A DNA stretch of 34,986 nt from assembly GCA_039024295.1 (NCBI GenBank), contig JBCDIQ010000009.1, forward strand, positions 1-34,986, given 5' to 3'. This document shows positions 1 to 7,874 of this stretch, piece by piece; position 1 is the stretch's first letter, and each line of letters starts with the position of its first letter. This DNA is from JBCDIQ01 sp039024295 (lineage in GTDB: Bacteria; Bacteroidota; Bacteroidia; J057). Made by a program: the position numbers and the translations under genes. The notes beneath the pieces are model-generated. The model did no database searches. It was not told where the DNA came from and worked only from the letters and a program-made list of their open reading frames with translations.

Positions 1-33
1 AGGTCTTCAGTAAACAACTTCATACGACGACTG

Positions 34-78
34 TTTTTCCGTTCTAGAAGCGAAATTAAGTCAAAAAGAACGGAAAAA
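34..78. repeat. 12-bp perfect inverted repeat
   Basis: TTTTTCCGTTCT at 34-45 is repeated in reverse complement as AGAACGGAAAAA at 67-78, with a 21-base spacer. It lies just beyond the stop codon of the SpoIIE-type phosphatase gene. The T run is in the 5' arm, and neither strand has a U tract after the stem, so it is not a classical intrinsic terminator. It could be a transcript-end stabilising hairpin or a protein-binding site. No gene is visible in 1-84. Confidence 0.6.
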
Positions 79-84
79 ATCCTT

Positions 85-1305
85 TCATTCTGGCAAAAAT
101 TTCACATTGAGCATGGTAATATCATCGCTGACACCCGAATCGCTTGAATAGTCGTTGAGCTGCCGCAGTAAATGGTAAACGATCTCCTCCGAATTTAGCT
201 CCTGATTGGCCAGGAGGGTTTGGGTGATCTTATGGCTACCGAACATGTCTCCTGAGGTATTTACTTGCTCTTCGATACCATCTGTAAATGCGAACAAGAT
301 GTCCTCAGGATAATAAGAGAGGGTCGCACTTTCAATGTCTACTTCAGGTAAAATCCCTAGTAACAAACAGCCGGTGGATAGCTCCCAAACCTTTCCTTTT
401 TGAATAAAAACTGGATAATTGTGGCCTGCATTCACAAATGTGAATTGCTGATTATCTGTTTCAATTAGCGCCAGAAAGAGGCTAACAAACTTTTCTCCTC
501 CCGTTATTTGAAACAGCAGGTAGTTCAGTTGTTGGACAATTGTCTTAGGGTCATCGTACTGTGCGCACAACGAGCGTAGGTTTGCTTGCAAATTGGACAT
601 CAGCAGGGCAGCACCTATTCCTTTACCGGATACATCTGCAATGCACACAAATGTACGGTGTTGCCCAATTTGGATCACGTCGTAAAAATCTCCTCCAATT
701 CCATGGTGAGGGATGTTCAGGGCGTGCACATCAATGTTGGTGAAACGCCGAAAATCTGATATGAGGAGTTGTTGTTGGATCGTTTCTGCTACTTCCAGCT
801 CTTTTTTCAGGTATTCCTGACGTACCTTTTCCTGGAAAAGCAACTTGTTCTCAATGGCCACATACAAGATATTGCCCAGGGTCTCAATAAAAATGAGGTC
901 ATTTTCCCGCTCCACCTCTGTATCAGCAAAATCCGCTACTACAAAAAATGCCTTTGGCTCTCCCCGGCTGGTGATGGGGATCACATATTCCGCCCCCGTC
1001 TCTACAAGGACGGAAGGGGCCGCTGATGTGCGGGTGATAGTCATCAAAGCCCTGGCCTGGTCAGATTTTGGGAGGGTTAACCCACTTTGAATACCCGTGA
1101 GCCAGTTCTCTTCTGCGAGGTAGATGAAGAGCATCTTCTTTACCCCTAGCTGCGCGCGGAGCACGTTCCGAGCAATTCGGCACAGCTTGTCAATGGTAAG
1201 GTCAGCCATGTTGATGGTGCGCAGCACATCCAACAGAGAGTCCGCCTCCAGCCGTTTTAGCTGGAGCAGTTTCTGAGGGTCTGTGGTGTTGTACGCATTT
1301 TCCAT
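85..1305 (-). CDS. GAF / SpoIIE-type PP2C serine phosphatase (RsbU-like)
   Basis: A 406-residue cytosolic signalling phosphatase. An N-terminal GAF-like sensor region (about 25-155) is followed by a short coiled linker (about 157-182) and a PP2C/SpoIIE catalytic domain (about 190-404). Visible catalytic motifs are GGDFYD (204-209), ADVSGKG (223-229), NAGHN, FTDGI and SDDITML near the C-terminus, which supply the metal-binding aspartates of the family. RsbU/SpoIIE relatives dephosphorylate anti-sigma-factor antagonists and so release sigma factors; the substrate here is unknown. The gene begins three bases after the stop of the ABC permease, so the two are probably co-transcribed. No transmembrane segment is seen, and no anti-sigma antagonist or switch kinase lies nearby. 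Confidence 0.9.
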   Translation of the reverse strand: MENAYNTTDPQKLLQLKRLEADSLLDVLRTINMADLTIDKLCRIARNVLRAQLGVKKMLFIYLAEENWLTGIQSGLTLPKSDQARALMTITRTSAAPSVLVETGAEYVIPITSRGEPKAFFVVADFADTEVERENDLIFIETLGNILYVAIENKLLFQEKVRQEYLKKELEVAETIQQQLLISDFRRFTNIDVHALNIPHHGIGGDFYDVIQIGQHRTFVCIADVSGKGIGAALLMSNLQANLRSLCAQYDDPKTIVQQLNYLLFQITGGEKFVSLFLALIETDNQQFTFVNAGHNYPVFIQKGKVWELSTGCLLLGILPEVDIESATLSYYPEDILFAFTDGIEEQVNTSGDMFGSHKITQTLLANQELNSEEIVYHLLRQLNDYSSDSGVSDDITMLNVKFLPE

Positions 1306-1308
1306 GGG

Positions 1309-2430
1309 CTATTTCACATCCAGCGCATCTCTCAATCCAATTCCGGTCAAGTTAATGGAAATAACCAAGAAAATCAGGGCTGCCCCTGGAAAAAACGCCA
1401 GCCATTGCCCGCTTTCAAACATGATGTAGGTATAGCCTTCGTAGATCATGCGCCCCCAACTGGGAATGGGTGGCTCAACCCCAATGCCCAGAAAACTAAG
1501 TCCCGACTCAATGAGAACTGCTGTCCCAAAGTTGGCAACGGCTACTACGATGATGGGGCTGATCACATTCGGTAAAATATGTCGCCACATAATTCTGCTG
1601 GAACGATATCCCAAGGCACGTGCTGCTTCTGCAAATCCTTGCTCACGTAAGCTTGCAACCTGCCCCCGAACGATACGCGCGGTCTCCACCCAAAGTGACA
1701 AGCCAATAGCCACAAACAGCTGCCAGAATCCTTTTTCCAGCACAAAGCAGATGGCCAACGCCAACAGCAGAGTAGGAATGGCCCACACCACGGACACCAG
1801 CCACATGATAAATCGGTCCACCCAGCCACTGAAAAAGCCCGCCATCAGTCCCAGGCTTACCCCAATGGCCAAACTGAGTAGCACGGCCAGAATCCCAATG
1901 GCCAGACTCACCCGGCTACCAAGAAGCAATCGGCTCAGGACATCTCTGCCATAGGCATCCGTTCCCAGCCAAAAGGTGCGGTCTAGCAGGTTAGCTTCCT
2001 GAATGGAACTGACCGAAGCATTAGGCCCGAAATCAGATAGGTTCATTTTTTCTAGTTCTCCACTGGGAAATGGCGTAAAAACCAACAGTGAATCTTGCTG
2101 ACTTAGCCCACTCCCCACAACCAAGGGAACCGGACGATAGGGAAAAGGAGTCCCAGAAATTAACCTGGAAAACATCGAAGGCTCCTCTGCTGCCTGAAGT
2201 GGGATAAGCAACAGTTGAGCTTGCGCTCCAGGAGGCTTTTTGGCAAGTTCCAGCACCTGTATATTGGCATATGGGCTGCTATCTGGCGCGATCACAGGTC
2301 CCAGGATGGCCACCAGTAGGCATAGCCCTACGTACCCAATCCCCGCCATAGCCAGCGGATTGCTACGAAACCGTCTCCAGGCCAGTTGGCCAGGAGAGGC
2401 GGTGGAGGAAATGGATTGCTTGGTAGACAC
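1309..2430 (-). CDS. ABC transporter permease, OppC/DppC type
   Basis: A 373-residue inner-membrane permease of the dipeptide/oligopeptide/nickel importer family. A short cytosolic N-terminus and TM1 (about 27-48, OppC_N-like) are followed by a long periplasmic stretch (about 50-150), then the BPD_transp_1 core with further TM helices. The family signature LGTDAYGRDVLSRLL is at 155-169, and the EAA loop that contacts the ATPase is around 268-290. The loop after TM1 is longer than in enterobacterial OppC. The start is a GTG (2428-2430); the next in-frame ATG would remove part of the N-terminal segment. No partner permease, ATPase or binding protein is in the window, so they must lie elsewhere. 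It directly precedes the SpoIIE phosphatase gene. Confidence 0.9.
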   Translation of the reverse strand: MSTKQSISSTASPGQLAWRRFRSNPLAMAGIGYVGLCLLVAILGPVIAPDSSPYANIQVLELAKKPPGAQAQLLLIPLQAAEEPSMFSRLISGTPFPYRPVPLVVGSGLSQQDSLLVFTPFPSGELEKMNLSDFGPNASVSSIQEANLLDRTFWLGTDAYGRDVLSRLLLGSRVSLAIGILAVLLSLAIGVSLGLMAGFFSGWVDRFIMWLVSVVWAIPTLLLALAICFVLEKGFWQLFVAIGLSLWVETARIVRGQVASLREQGFAEAARALGYRSSRIMWRHILPNVISPIIVVAVANFGTAVLIESGLSFLGIGVEPPIPSWGRMIYEGYTYIMFESGQWLAFFPGAALIFLVISINLTGIGLRDALDVK

Positions 2431-2462
2431 CTGGATAAACGACTAATAGGAATTATTCTCAG

Positions 2463-2490
2463 CAAAAATATGAATATTCTTTTCAGCAAG
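2463..2490 (-). promoter_or_regulatory. Candidate Bacteroidota promoter for the ABC permease
   Basis: On the minus strand TATTTTTG (2463-2470) matches the TAnnTTTG -7 element exactly. A CTTG (2487-2490) lies 16 bases upstream as a weak -33 element. The predicted start would be about 30 bases before the GTG start codon at 2430. The -33 match and spacing are poor, so confidence is limited. Confidence 0.4.
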
Positions 2491-2634
2491 GGATTTAGCC
2501 AAAACAAAATGCAAAATGGATATTTCCTGAATGACATAAATCACCCCAAATCCTAAACAATCATTAGCATTTTCGAGTTATTTTTAATAATTTTCAAGAC
2601 TTAAAAGCTTAATTATCGTCAATCCTTTACATAT

Positions 2635-2790
2635 ATGAAGCGTAATATTCACCGGAACATCACCATTGGTAGTAAGACAAAAACTGCTGGCGGTCATCGT
2701 TCTAAATCTACCTCCTCCAAATCTAAATCATGTCGCGGTCAAATGGGCGAGTTGTATTCTCCTCATACCTATATCTCTGATAAGGACTGA
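2635..2790 (+). CDS. Small basic orphan protein, 51 residues
   Basis: An ATG-initiated ORF of 51 codons ending in TGA. The product is strongly basic and hydrophilic: it begins MKRNIHRN, has a Lys/Ser-rich centre (GGHRSKSTSSKSKSC) with a single cysteine, and ends with a differently composed tail, MGELYSPHTYISDKD. No signal peptide or transmembrane segment is visible. It stands alone between two minus-strand genes, is preceded by about 200 AT-rich bases, and is followed 25 bases later by a strong intrinsic terminator, which suggests a real short transcription unit. I do not recognise the family. A nucleic-acid- or ribosome-binding role would fit the composition but is only a guess. Confidence 0.55.
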   Translation: MKRNIHRNITIGSKTKTAGGHRSKSTSSKSKSCRGQMGELYSPHTYISDKD

Positions 2791-2814
2791 TCTAGACTTG
2801 TTTTGAACATACGA

Positions 2815-2840
2815 AAGCTGCCTAAACGGCGGCTTTTTTT
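2815..2840 (+). terminator. Intrinsic terminator after the 51-codon ORF
   Basis: AAGCTGCC (2815-2822) pairs with GGCGGCTT (2828-2835), one G-U pair, around the loop TAAAC, and runs directly into seven T residues (2834-2840). This is a classical Rho-independent terminator on the plus strand. The only plus-strand gene it can serve is the small ORF ending at 2790. Confidence 0.85.
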
Positions 2841-2954
2841 ATTTGAATGATAAGTGATTGGGGGCAGTTGGTTCCCAAAATTTTCAGCTAATAGGTTTAC
2901 CATCGTCTCGACTAGACGAGTTTATTACCATTAACATGTAAGATTGAGGGGTAC

Positions 2955-4280
2955 TCAGGTACCTGGAAAAAACTTCACCCCTAATTCAACCCCTAATTGA
3001 AAGGGTCTTTCATCACTCAGATTGGTTTCAGCAAAAGTCGGGAGAAATCCTCGGGTAAACGTGGGACCCATTTGCAAGGCCGCGAATGAACCTAACCTGT
3101 ATTGATAATGTGCCCTGGCAATACCGGAAAATTGGTGGGTACTCAGGGGGATTTTGTTGGTGATAGGAGCAGAAGGGGTCGCAATTCGTGAATCAGAAGA
3201 ACTTTCAGGATCTTGGTTAGAGGCAACTACCACATCCCACCCAAGACCGCCAGAAAGAATCAAGGACGACCGCCCTTTGTGAAAATATCTGTTTAACAAT
3301 ACAGGCACCCTTACACTGGTGTAAGTAATGTCTGCATACCTGGCAGGCTCAAACCAGCGAGGTGACTGTGAGTTAAGGACTACGGCCTCATCTTCCAGCC
3401 CAACGTTCCATCGCTGGCGTGAGGATATTACCATCCCTTGTGCTTCCAGGCTTAAGCTTGGAGAAACAAAGTATTCCATGGCCAGGGAGGCACTGTAGCT
3501 CAAAACGGGAAAGGTAACATCAGCTGTTACAACCTCATTAAAAATACCTAACTGGGCAGTTTCAATTTCAGTGGTCTGGAATACAGAGAGGTCCTTCAAT
3601 TGCCATTGAGGCATAATACTAGCCTTCCATGCCCATTTATTAGGACGATGAAGATTACTGGTAGGAATAATGCTTCCACTGGATACTGAAGTTTCCTTCA
3701 AAGTGAGGATGTATTCAGGCACCTCGATAGAGGCCAATACATTAACAGACTCGTCAGTTAACTGGGCCTTCTCTGTCCCCAAATATACAGGGGAACTTAA
3801 CTTGGACTCAAGAAGGGGAGCTCTTTCAAAGCTCAGTGGATTCACCTCAAATTTCTTCGTTTCGCTATGCAAGGATGCATCGGCAACTAGCATAGGAGTA
3901 GAAGTATTGGTTACTGCTTGATCTGACGAATTGGCTATCCCCACCACATCATTGGCACCCGTCATTTGTTGAATATCTTGGTCGTGAGGTACTCCAGAAG
4001 AAATGGACTGGTTGTCCCCAGGCGCAGGAATAACCCGAGCCGGTGATGTTACATCAGCAAGGGGTGCACGAGCTTCTGGTGCAGGCAGGCTAAAACGCCA
4101 TGCAGCAAAAAGTAAAAGTGCAGCAGCGATTCCGGCAGAGGTCCAAAATCCTATTACCCGACGGCGGCGATTAGCTGCCATCTGGCTGGCAAGCTGCTGC
4201 CAGACTTCCGGCTTGGGCTCCATCCTGGCATCCTGCAGCTTTTGTTGAAGCTGTCTCTCAAATTGGTTTTCAACTGGCAT
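2955..4280 (-). CDS. Single-span membrane protein with beta-barrel-like C-terminus; candidate anti-sigma partner
   Basis: About 441 residues from the ATG at 4278-4280, chosen because it begins the conserved-looking MPVENQFERQL segment; an upstream in-frame start at 4313 would lie deeper inside the sigma gene. Residues 1-42 are cytosolic and basic at the end (NRRRR). One TM helix spans about 43-61. Residues 65-210 form a low-complexity Ser/Thr/Pro-rich linker, and about 215-441 have alternating hydrophobic and aromatic strands ending in GVELGVKFFPGT, as in PorT/outer-membrane beta-barrel proteins. The start overlaps the end of the ECF sigma gene by 11 bases, so translation is probably coupled. 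Position and topology suggest an anti-sigma or sigma-regulating protein, but no classical anti-sigma zinc motif is seen. Confidence 0.7.
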   Translation of the reverse strand: MPVENQFERQLQQKLQDARMEPKPEVWQQLASQMAANRRRRVIGFWTSAGIAAALLLFAAWRFSLPAPEARAPLADVTSPARVIPAPGDNQSISSGVPHDQDIQQMTGANDVVGIANSSDQAVTNTSTPMLVADASLHSETKKFEVNPLSFERAPLLESKLSSPVYLGTEKAQLTDESVNVLASIEVPEYILTLKETSVSSGSIIPTSNLHRPNKWAWKASIMPQWQLKDLSVFQTTEIETAQLGIFNEVVTADVTFPVLSYSASLAMEYFVSPSLSLEAQGMVISSRQRWNVGLEDEAVVLNSQSPRWFEPARYADITYTSVRVPVLLNRYFHKGRSSLILSGGLGWDVVVASNQDPESSSDSRIATPSAPITNKIPLSTHQFSGIARAHYQYRLGSFAALQMGPTFTRGFLPTFAETNLSDERPFQLGVELGVKFFPGT

Positions 4281-4830
4281 CCAGGTACGATTTAAACGCT
4301 TGGTTGTCGGCACAAATTCTTTTCTTCAGCATGGAACGTGCCCTGGTATATTGTGAACGCGAAGTACTTTCGCTTATCTTGAGTTGCTGTCCGATCTCCT
4401 TGTGTGAGTACCCTTCAATGGCATATAGGTTGAATACCACCCGGTAACCTGTAGGCAACTCCTGGATGATCTTCAATAAATATTCCATTTCGAGCCTGTC
4501 AATGGAGAACTCCGCAAACTCTTCAACGTCGGCTTCTTCTATATCTGTCTCTTTCTGAAAATACTTGTGCTTTCGCAACAAGTCAATGGCAGTATTGACC
4601 ATAATCCTGCGTATCCATCCTTCAAGAGAACCTTTGAAAGTGTAACGCTTAAGGTTTTGGAATACTTTGATGAACCCTTCCTGTAACATGTCCTCGGCTT
4701 CCGCCTGATTGCGGGCATACCGATAGCATACCGCCATCATCTTGGGTGCAAACAGCTCATACAAGCGCTGGTGCGCAGCTGTATCCTGCTGAATACATCT
4801 TTCAATCAACGCCTGATAAGGCTGCTTCAT
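4270..4830 (-). CDS. RNA polymerase ECF-type sigma-70 factor
   Basis: About 186 residues from the ATG at 4828-4830 (MKQPYQALIERC), which aligns with the usual start of Bacteroidota ECF factors; a start at 4905 would add 25 residues without family features. The sigma-70 region 2 (about 24-90) contains the typical NQAEAEDMLQEGFIKVF and GSLEGWIRRIMVNTAIDLLR segments. Region 4 (about 118-172) holds the helix-turn-helix around GYSHKEIGQQLKISESTSRS. It directs RNA polymerase to a dedicated regulon, probably including its own operon. The downstream gene overlaps it by 11 bases and encodes the membrane protein that likely controls it. Confidence 0.92.
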   Translation of the reverse strand: MKQPYQALIERCIQQDTAAHQRLYELFAPKMMAVCYRYARNQAEAEDMLQEGFIKVFQNLKRYTFKGSLEGWIRRIMVNTAIDLLRKHKYFQKETDIEEADVEEFAEFSIDRLEMEYLLKIIQELPTGYRVVFNLYAIEGYSHKEIGQQLKISESTSRSQYTRARSMLKKRICADNQAFKSYLDAS

Positions 4831-5174
4831 AGACCTAATTACCGGAGTAACGGTTTTATCTGCCAATCGAAGCGGTAAGGTAATGGTTTTTGCCGAATGA
4901 TGCACCTGTTACAAAATTTGTACACTATTGTTTTCTAGACGTTTGGCCAGGCGAATCTGCTGCATATCCTCGGTGAATGCGTAAGACTTTTTTATCAATA
5001 AATCATATAACGACCGTTCATCATGACAAATTTACCATTCAAACAATTATTGAATAGGTTACTGATCCGTGAACGGGTAGGAGTATTTCAAACTCTGGTT
5101 TCGAGTAGCAGGTGAACAGCCTACATTGAGGAAAATTTCGTCCATCTTTTTGTTCATTTTAAAAAGAATTACGC
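4831..5174. other. Divergent intergenic region between the sigma gene and the PKD gene
   Basis: 344 bases without a convincing gene. It holds a 13-base palindrome, TACAAAATTTGTA (4910-4922), about 80 bases upstream of the sigma start codon. On the minus strand, TAAATTTG (5027-5034) matches the -7 element but has no good -33 partner. Promoters for both flanking genes must lie here or nearby. Confidence 0.5.
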
Positions 5175-7679
5175 ATGAAACGAATTGCCCTCTTCCTCTT
5201 TGCCCTGTGCCTGACGGGCTCAGCCTCAGCTCAGGGGCTTTTTATTGGCCAATTTTACACAAATCCAGATACGGGATGTGTTGGCCAAGTAATCACTTTT
5301 GTTGATACCAGTATCGGAGCCACCGCACCTGGATATTGGGTATGGAATTTTGGAGACGGTTCTCAGACTCAGTTTATCTCCAGTAAAACCACTACCCACA
5401 CCTACAGCCAAACGGGTGTCTACAACGTGTATTTTTGCGTGTATGATTCCATACGAAATGATACAGCATGTACTACACAGCAAGTACATGTTGTAAACTG
5501 TGGCAGCACGGGGCCTTTGCAGGCCACTATCGGGGGTGTCCCGGACTCTATTTGTTTTATTAACAGAGCACTCAGCCCGTGGGATTCTACCTCAGGTGGC
5601 TCAGGAGTTTATAACTATTTCTGGGATTTTGGCGATGGAACCACTTCTGCCATGAATAGACCTACTCATGTGTATGCGTCCGCCGGAACCTACACCGTTA
5701 CCTTACGGGTCATTGATCCGGTGAACGGTGACACCGTATTTGCCACTAAAACTGTCGTTGCCAGCCTGCTTAAGTGTAATTTCTCCCCACTTAACACCCA
5801 GCTGTTCTATTTCCCTCAACCACCTTGTGCCAATCAACCCGTATTTTTTGGAGATAGCACGTTTGGAGGGTCATTCCGGTATTCCTACACTTGGGATTTT
5901 GGGGATGGTACTACAAGCACCATGTCTAACCCTTCGCACACCTATTCTACCCCTGGCACCTACACCGTCCAGCTATGTGTTTCGGACTCTATTACCATGT
6001 CTACCGTATGCGATAGCCAAGTGGTTACCGTTAACTTACGTTGTGGCCCAGTGGTAACGGGCGGATTCTTCATCAGCCAGGATTCTGTATGCCCCGGACA
6101 GTCCATCTTATTCGCCGACTCCGTAACGGGAGGTAGTGGACCAATTATTCGTCAGTGGGACTTTGGCGATGGTACAACCTTTACAGGTACCAATCCTACC
6201 CATTCCTATACAGGCACCGGAACTTATAGCGTGGAGCTTTGCTTGTATGACACCCTCGTAGGAGACAGCGTGTGCATCAGTCAAAATGTATATGTTCTTT
6301 CTACTTGTGGAGATACCCTCAGTGGGTTGGTGTACCTGGATGCCAACCAGAACAATACCTTTGATGCAGGTGAAGTAACCTTTGGCAATGTTCCTCTAAA
6401 CATTTTCCCAGGTCCTGTAACCATCTTTACTGATGTTAATGGGGAATATGAAGAGCCGGTCGCGCCGGGTACATATGTGGTTACCGCACCTTCCTTGCTA
6501 AATTTTTCAAATACTTCTCCCTCAAATGGTCAGTACATCCACACTGCCATTGGAGGCAACATGCGCTTCAGCGGAGACTTTGGATACGATACCTTGCGTG
6601 CTAAACACAACCTACGGGTAGTCCTCTTCCGTGGGGCACACCGCCCAGGAAGGAATGCATTTGTGTATGTGAGTATCAGAAACCTGGGGCCTCAGGCGGT
6701 ATCGGGAAGCTTTACCCTCGATTACAGCAATTCCAGCCCTGCTGTTTATGTAGGAAACCGTGGCGGTACTAATAATGCAACCAACCAGAGTGTAACCTGG
6801 ACCTTTACCAACTTGCAGCCTTTCCAGTACTACCGAACCCCTTCCAATTGGATGGCGCGGGCAGAGTTTAGCATTCCTACCTCTACCCTGATCAATACGC
6901 CTATCAATTATTCTGCTGTAGTAAATCCATTTGTGGGTGATTTGGATACGACCAACAACCGCGATTCTCTGATAGCATTGGTTTCCAATTCCTATGACCC
7001 GAACGACAAGCGCGCTTTCCCAGGCGAAGGACCTGATGGCCTAATAGAACCCGGCCAGCGCCTTACCTATATGATTCGGTTCCAGAATACCGGAAATGAT
7101 ACCGCCTTCCTGGTAGTGGTACGAGACACCCTACCTGCAGAACTGGACCTGAGTACCTTTGACATGGTGGATGCGACCCATCCCTATTCCGTTCGCGTGG
7201 GTGCTGACCGGGAAGCCGTATTCCGTTTCGAAAATATCCTGCTCCCTGATTCTACTACCGACGAAGCCAACAGCCAAGGATTCCTCAGCTACAGCATTGA
7301 CCATGTAGCCAATTTGCCAAGAGGAAGTCAAATTTTGAACCGGGCAGGGATATTCTTCGACTTCAACGCCCCTATCATTACCCCTACGGCAACCTCGACC
7401 TTGCGACTTCTCAGCTCAATTAATAACCCCGGAACCTTTACGAATCTGAAGGTTTATCCGAATCCTGCTTCTGAGAGGGTATGGGTCAAATTTGAGAATG
7501 ACGATCAGCAATCACACAAACTGATCGTGACAGATGCCCAAGGGAAGATGATTGATCAATACTTGAGCAACCAGTCAGAAATTGAAATTGACCTCACTGA
7601 GCAACCAGCAGGCCTGTATTTCTTCCAGCTTCAGTCTGAGAACGGTCAGCATGCCAGTGGTAAAATTTTGAAAAAATAG
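5175..7679 (+). CDS. Secreted multi-PKD protein with T9SS sorting domain
   Basis: 834 residues. A signal peptide (1-19/20, ending SASAQ) is followed by four PKD-type beta-sandwich repeats, recognised by WNFGDG/WDFGDGT cores at about 57, 150, 240 and 328 and the paired GTYTV-like strands. Next come an SdrD-B-like segment (about 380-470, LDANQNNTFDAGE), a DUF11/CARDB-like region (about 475-600), and a DUF7619-type domain starting near YDPNDKRAFPGEG (about 605-740). The C-terminus (about 755-834) is a Por secretion-system sorting domain with YPNPASERV and a terminal KILKK. It is therefore predicted to cross the outer membrane by the type IX system and stay at the surface or be released. Probable role is adhesion or extracellular structure; no enzyme motif is visible. 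Stands alone, with a terminator downstream. Confidence 0.9.
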   Translation: MKRIALFLFALCLTGSASAQGLFIGQFYTNPDTGCVGQVITFVDTSIGATAPGYWVWNFGDGSQTQFISSKTTTHTYSQTGVYNVYFCVYDSIRNDTACTTQQVHVVNCGSTGPLQATIGGVPDSICFINRALSPWDSTSGGSGVYNYFWDFGDGTTSAMNRPTHVYASAGTYTVTLRVIDPVNGDTVFATKTVVASLLKCNFSPLNTQLFYFPQPPCANQPVFFGDSTFGGSFRYSYTWDFGDGTTSTMSNPSHTYSTPGTYTVQLCVSDSITMSTVCDSQVVTVNLRCGPVVTGGFFISQDSVCPGQSILFADSVTGGSGPIIRQWDFGDGTTFTGTNPTHSYTGTGTYSVELCLYDTLVGDSVCISQNVYVLSTCGDTLSGLVYLDANQNNTFDAGEVTFGNVPLNIFPGPVTIFTDVNGEYEEPVAPGTYVVTAPSLLNFSNTSPSNGQYIHTAIGGNMRFSGDFGYDTLRAKHNLRVVLFRGAHRPGRNAFVYVSIRNLGPQAVSGSFTLDYSNSSPAVYVGNRGGTNNATNQSVTWTFTNLQPFQYYRTPSNWMARAEFSIPTSTLINTPINYSAVVNPFVGDLDTTNNRDSLIALVSNSYDPNDKRAFPGEGPDGLIEPGQRLTYMIRFQNTGNDTAFLVVVRDTLPAELDLSTFDMVDATHPYSVRVGADREAVFRFENILLPDSTTDEANSQGFLSYSIDHVANLPRGSQILNRAGIFFDFNAPIITPTATSTLRLLSSINNPGTFTNLKVYPNPASERVWVKFENDDQQSHKLIVTDAQGKMIDQYLSNQSEIEIDLTEQPAGLYFFQLQSENGQHASGKILKK

Positions 7680-7784
7680 TTTGTGCGAGATCAGGGGCTG
7701 ACGTTGGGTTGGCCCCCGATCCAAAAAAATCCTAATCGTTCTTTGTTCTTCTTTTCATTTAGTGTACAGAGGTATTAAGTGAAG

Positions 7785-7821
7785 AAGAAATCCCCTGCAA
7801 AATTGTGGGGGATTTCTTTTT
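7785..7821 (+). terminator. Intrinsic terminator after the PKD gene
   Basis: AAGAAATCCCC (7785-7795) pairs perfectly with GGGGATTTCTT (7808-7818) and is followed by a short T run to 7821. It lies about 105 bases after the stop codon. An additional imperfect stem (GATCAGGGGC with GCCCCCGATC, about 7689-7722) lies between, but it is followed by an A run and not by T. Confidence 0.75.
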
Positions 7822-7874
7822 GGTTTCAGCAGAAATAGTCACATTTTCAGGGCAACTATTTATTCCCAAAACAC

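Noticed and set aside
1448..1954. 168-codon plus-strand frame opposite the ABC permease
   Set aside because: Antisense to the conserved permease core, and its product lacks any recognisable domain.
2903..2919. Stem TCGTCT/AGACGA downstream of the sigma-partner gene
   Set aside because: Only six base pairs, with no T tract on the minus strand where it would be needed.
7689..7722. Stem GATCAGGGGC/GCCCCCGATC as a terminator
   Set aside because: Followed by an A run on the plus strand and no T tract; the better terminator is at 7785-7821. It may still be a minor hairpin.
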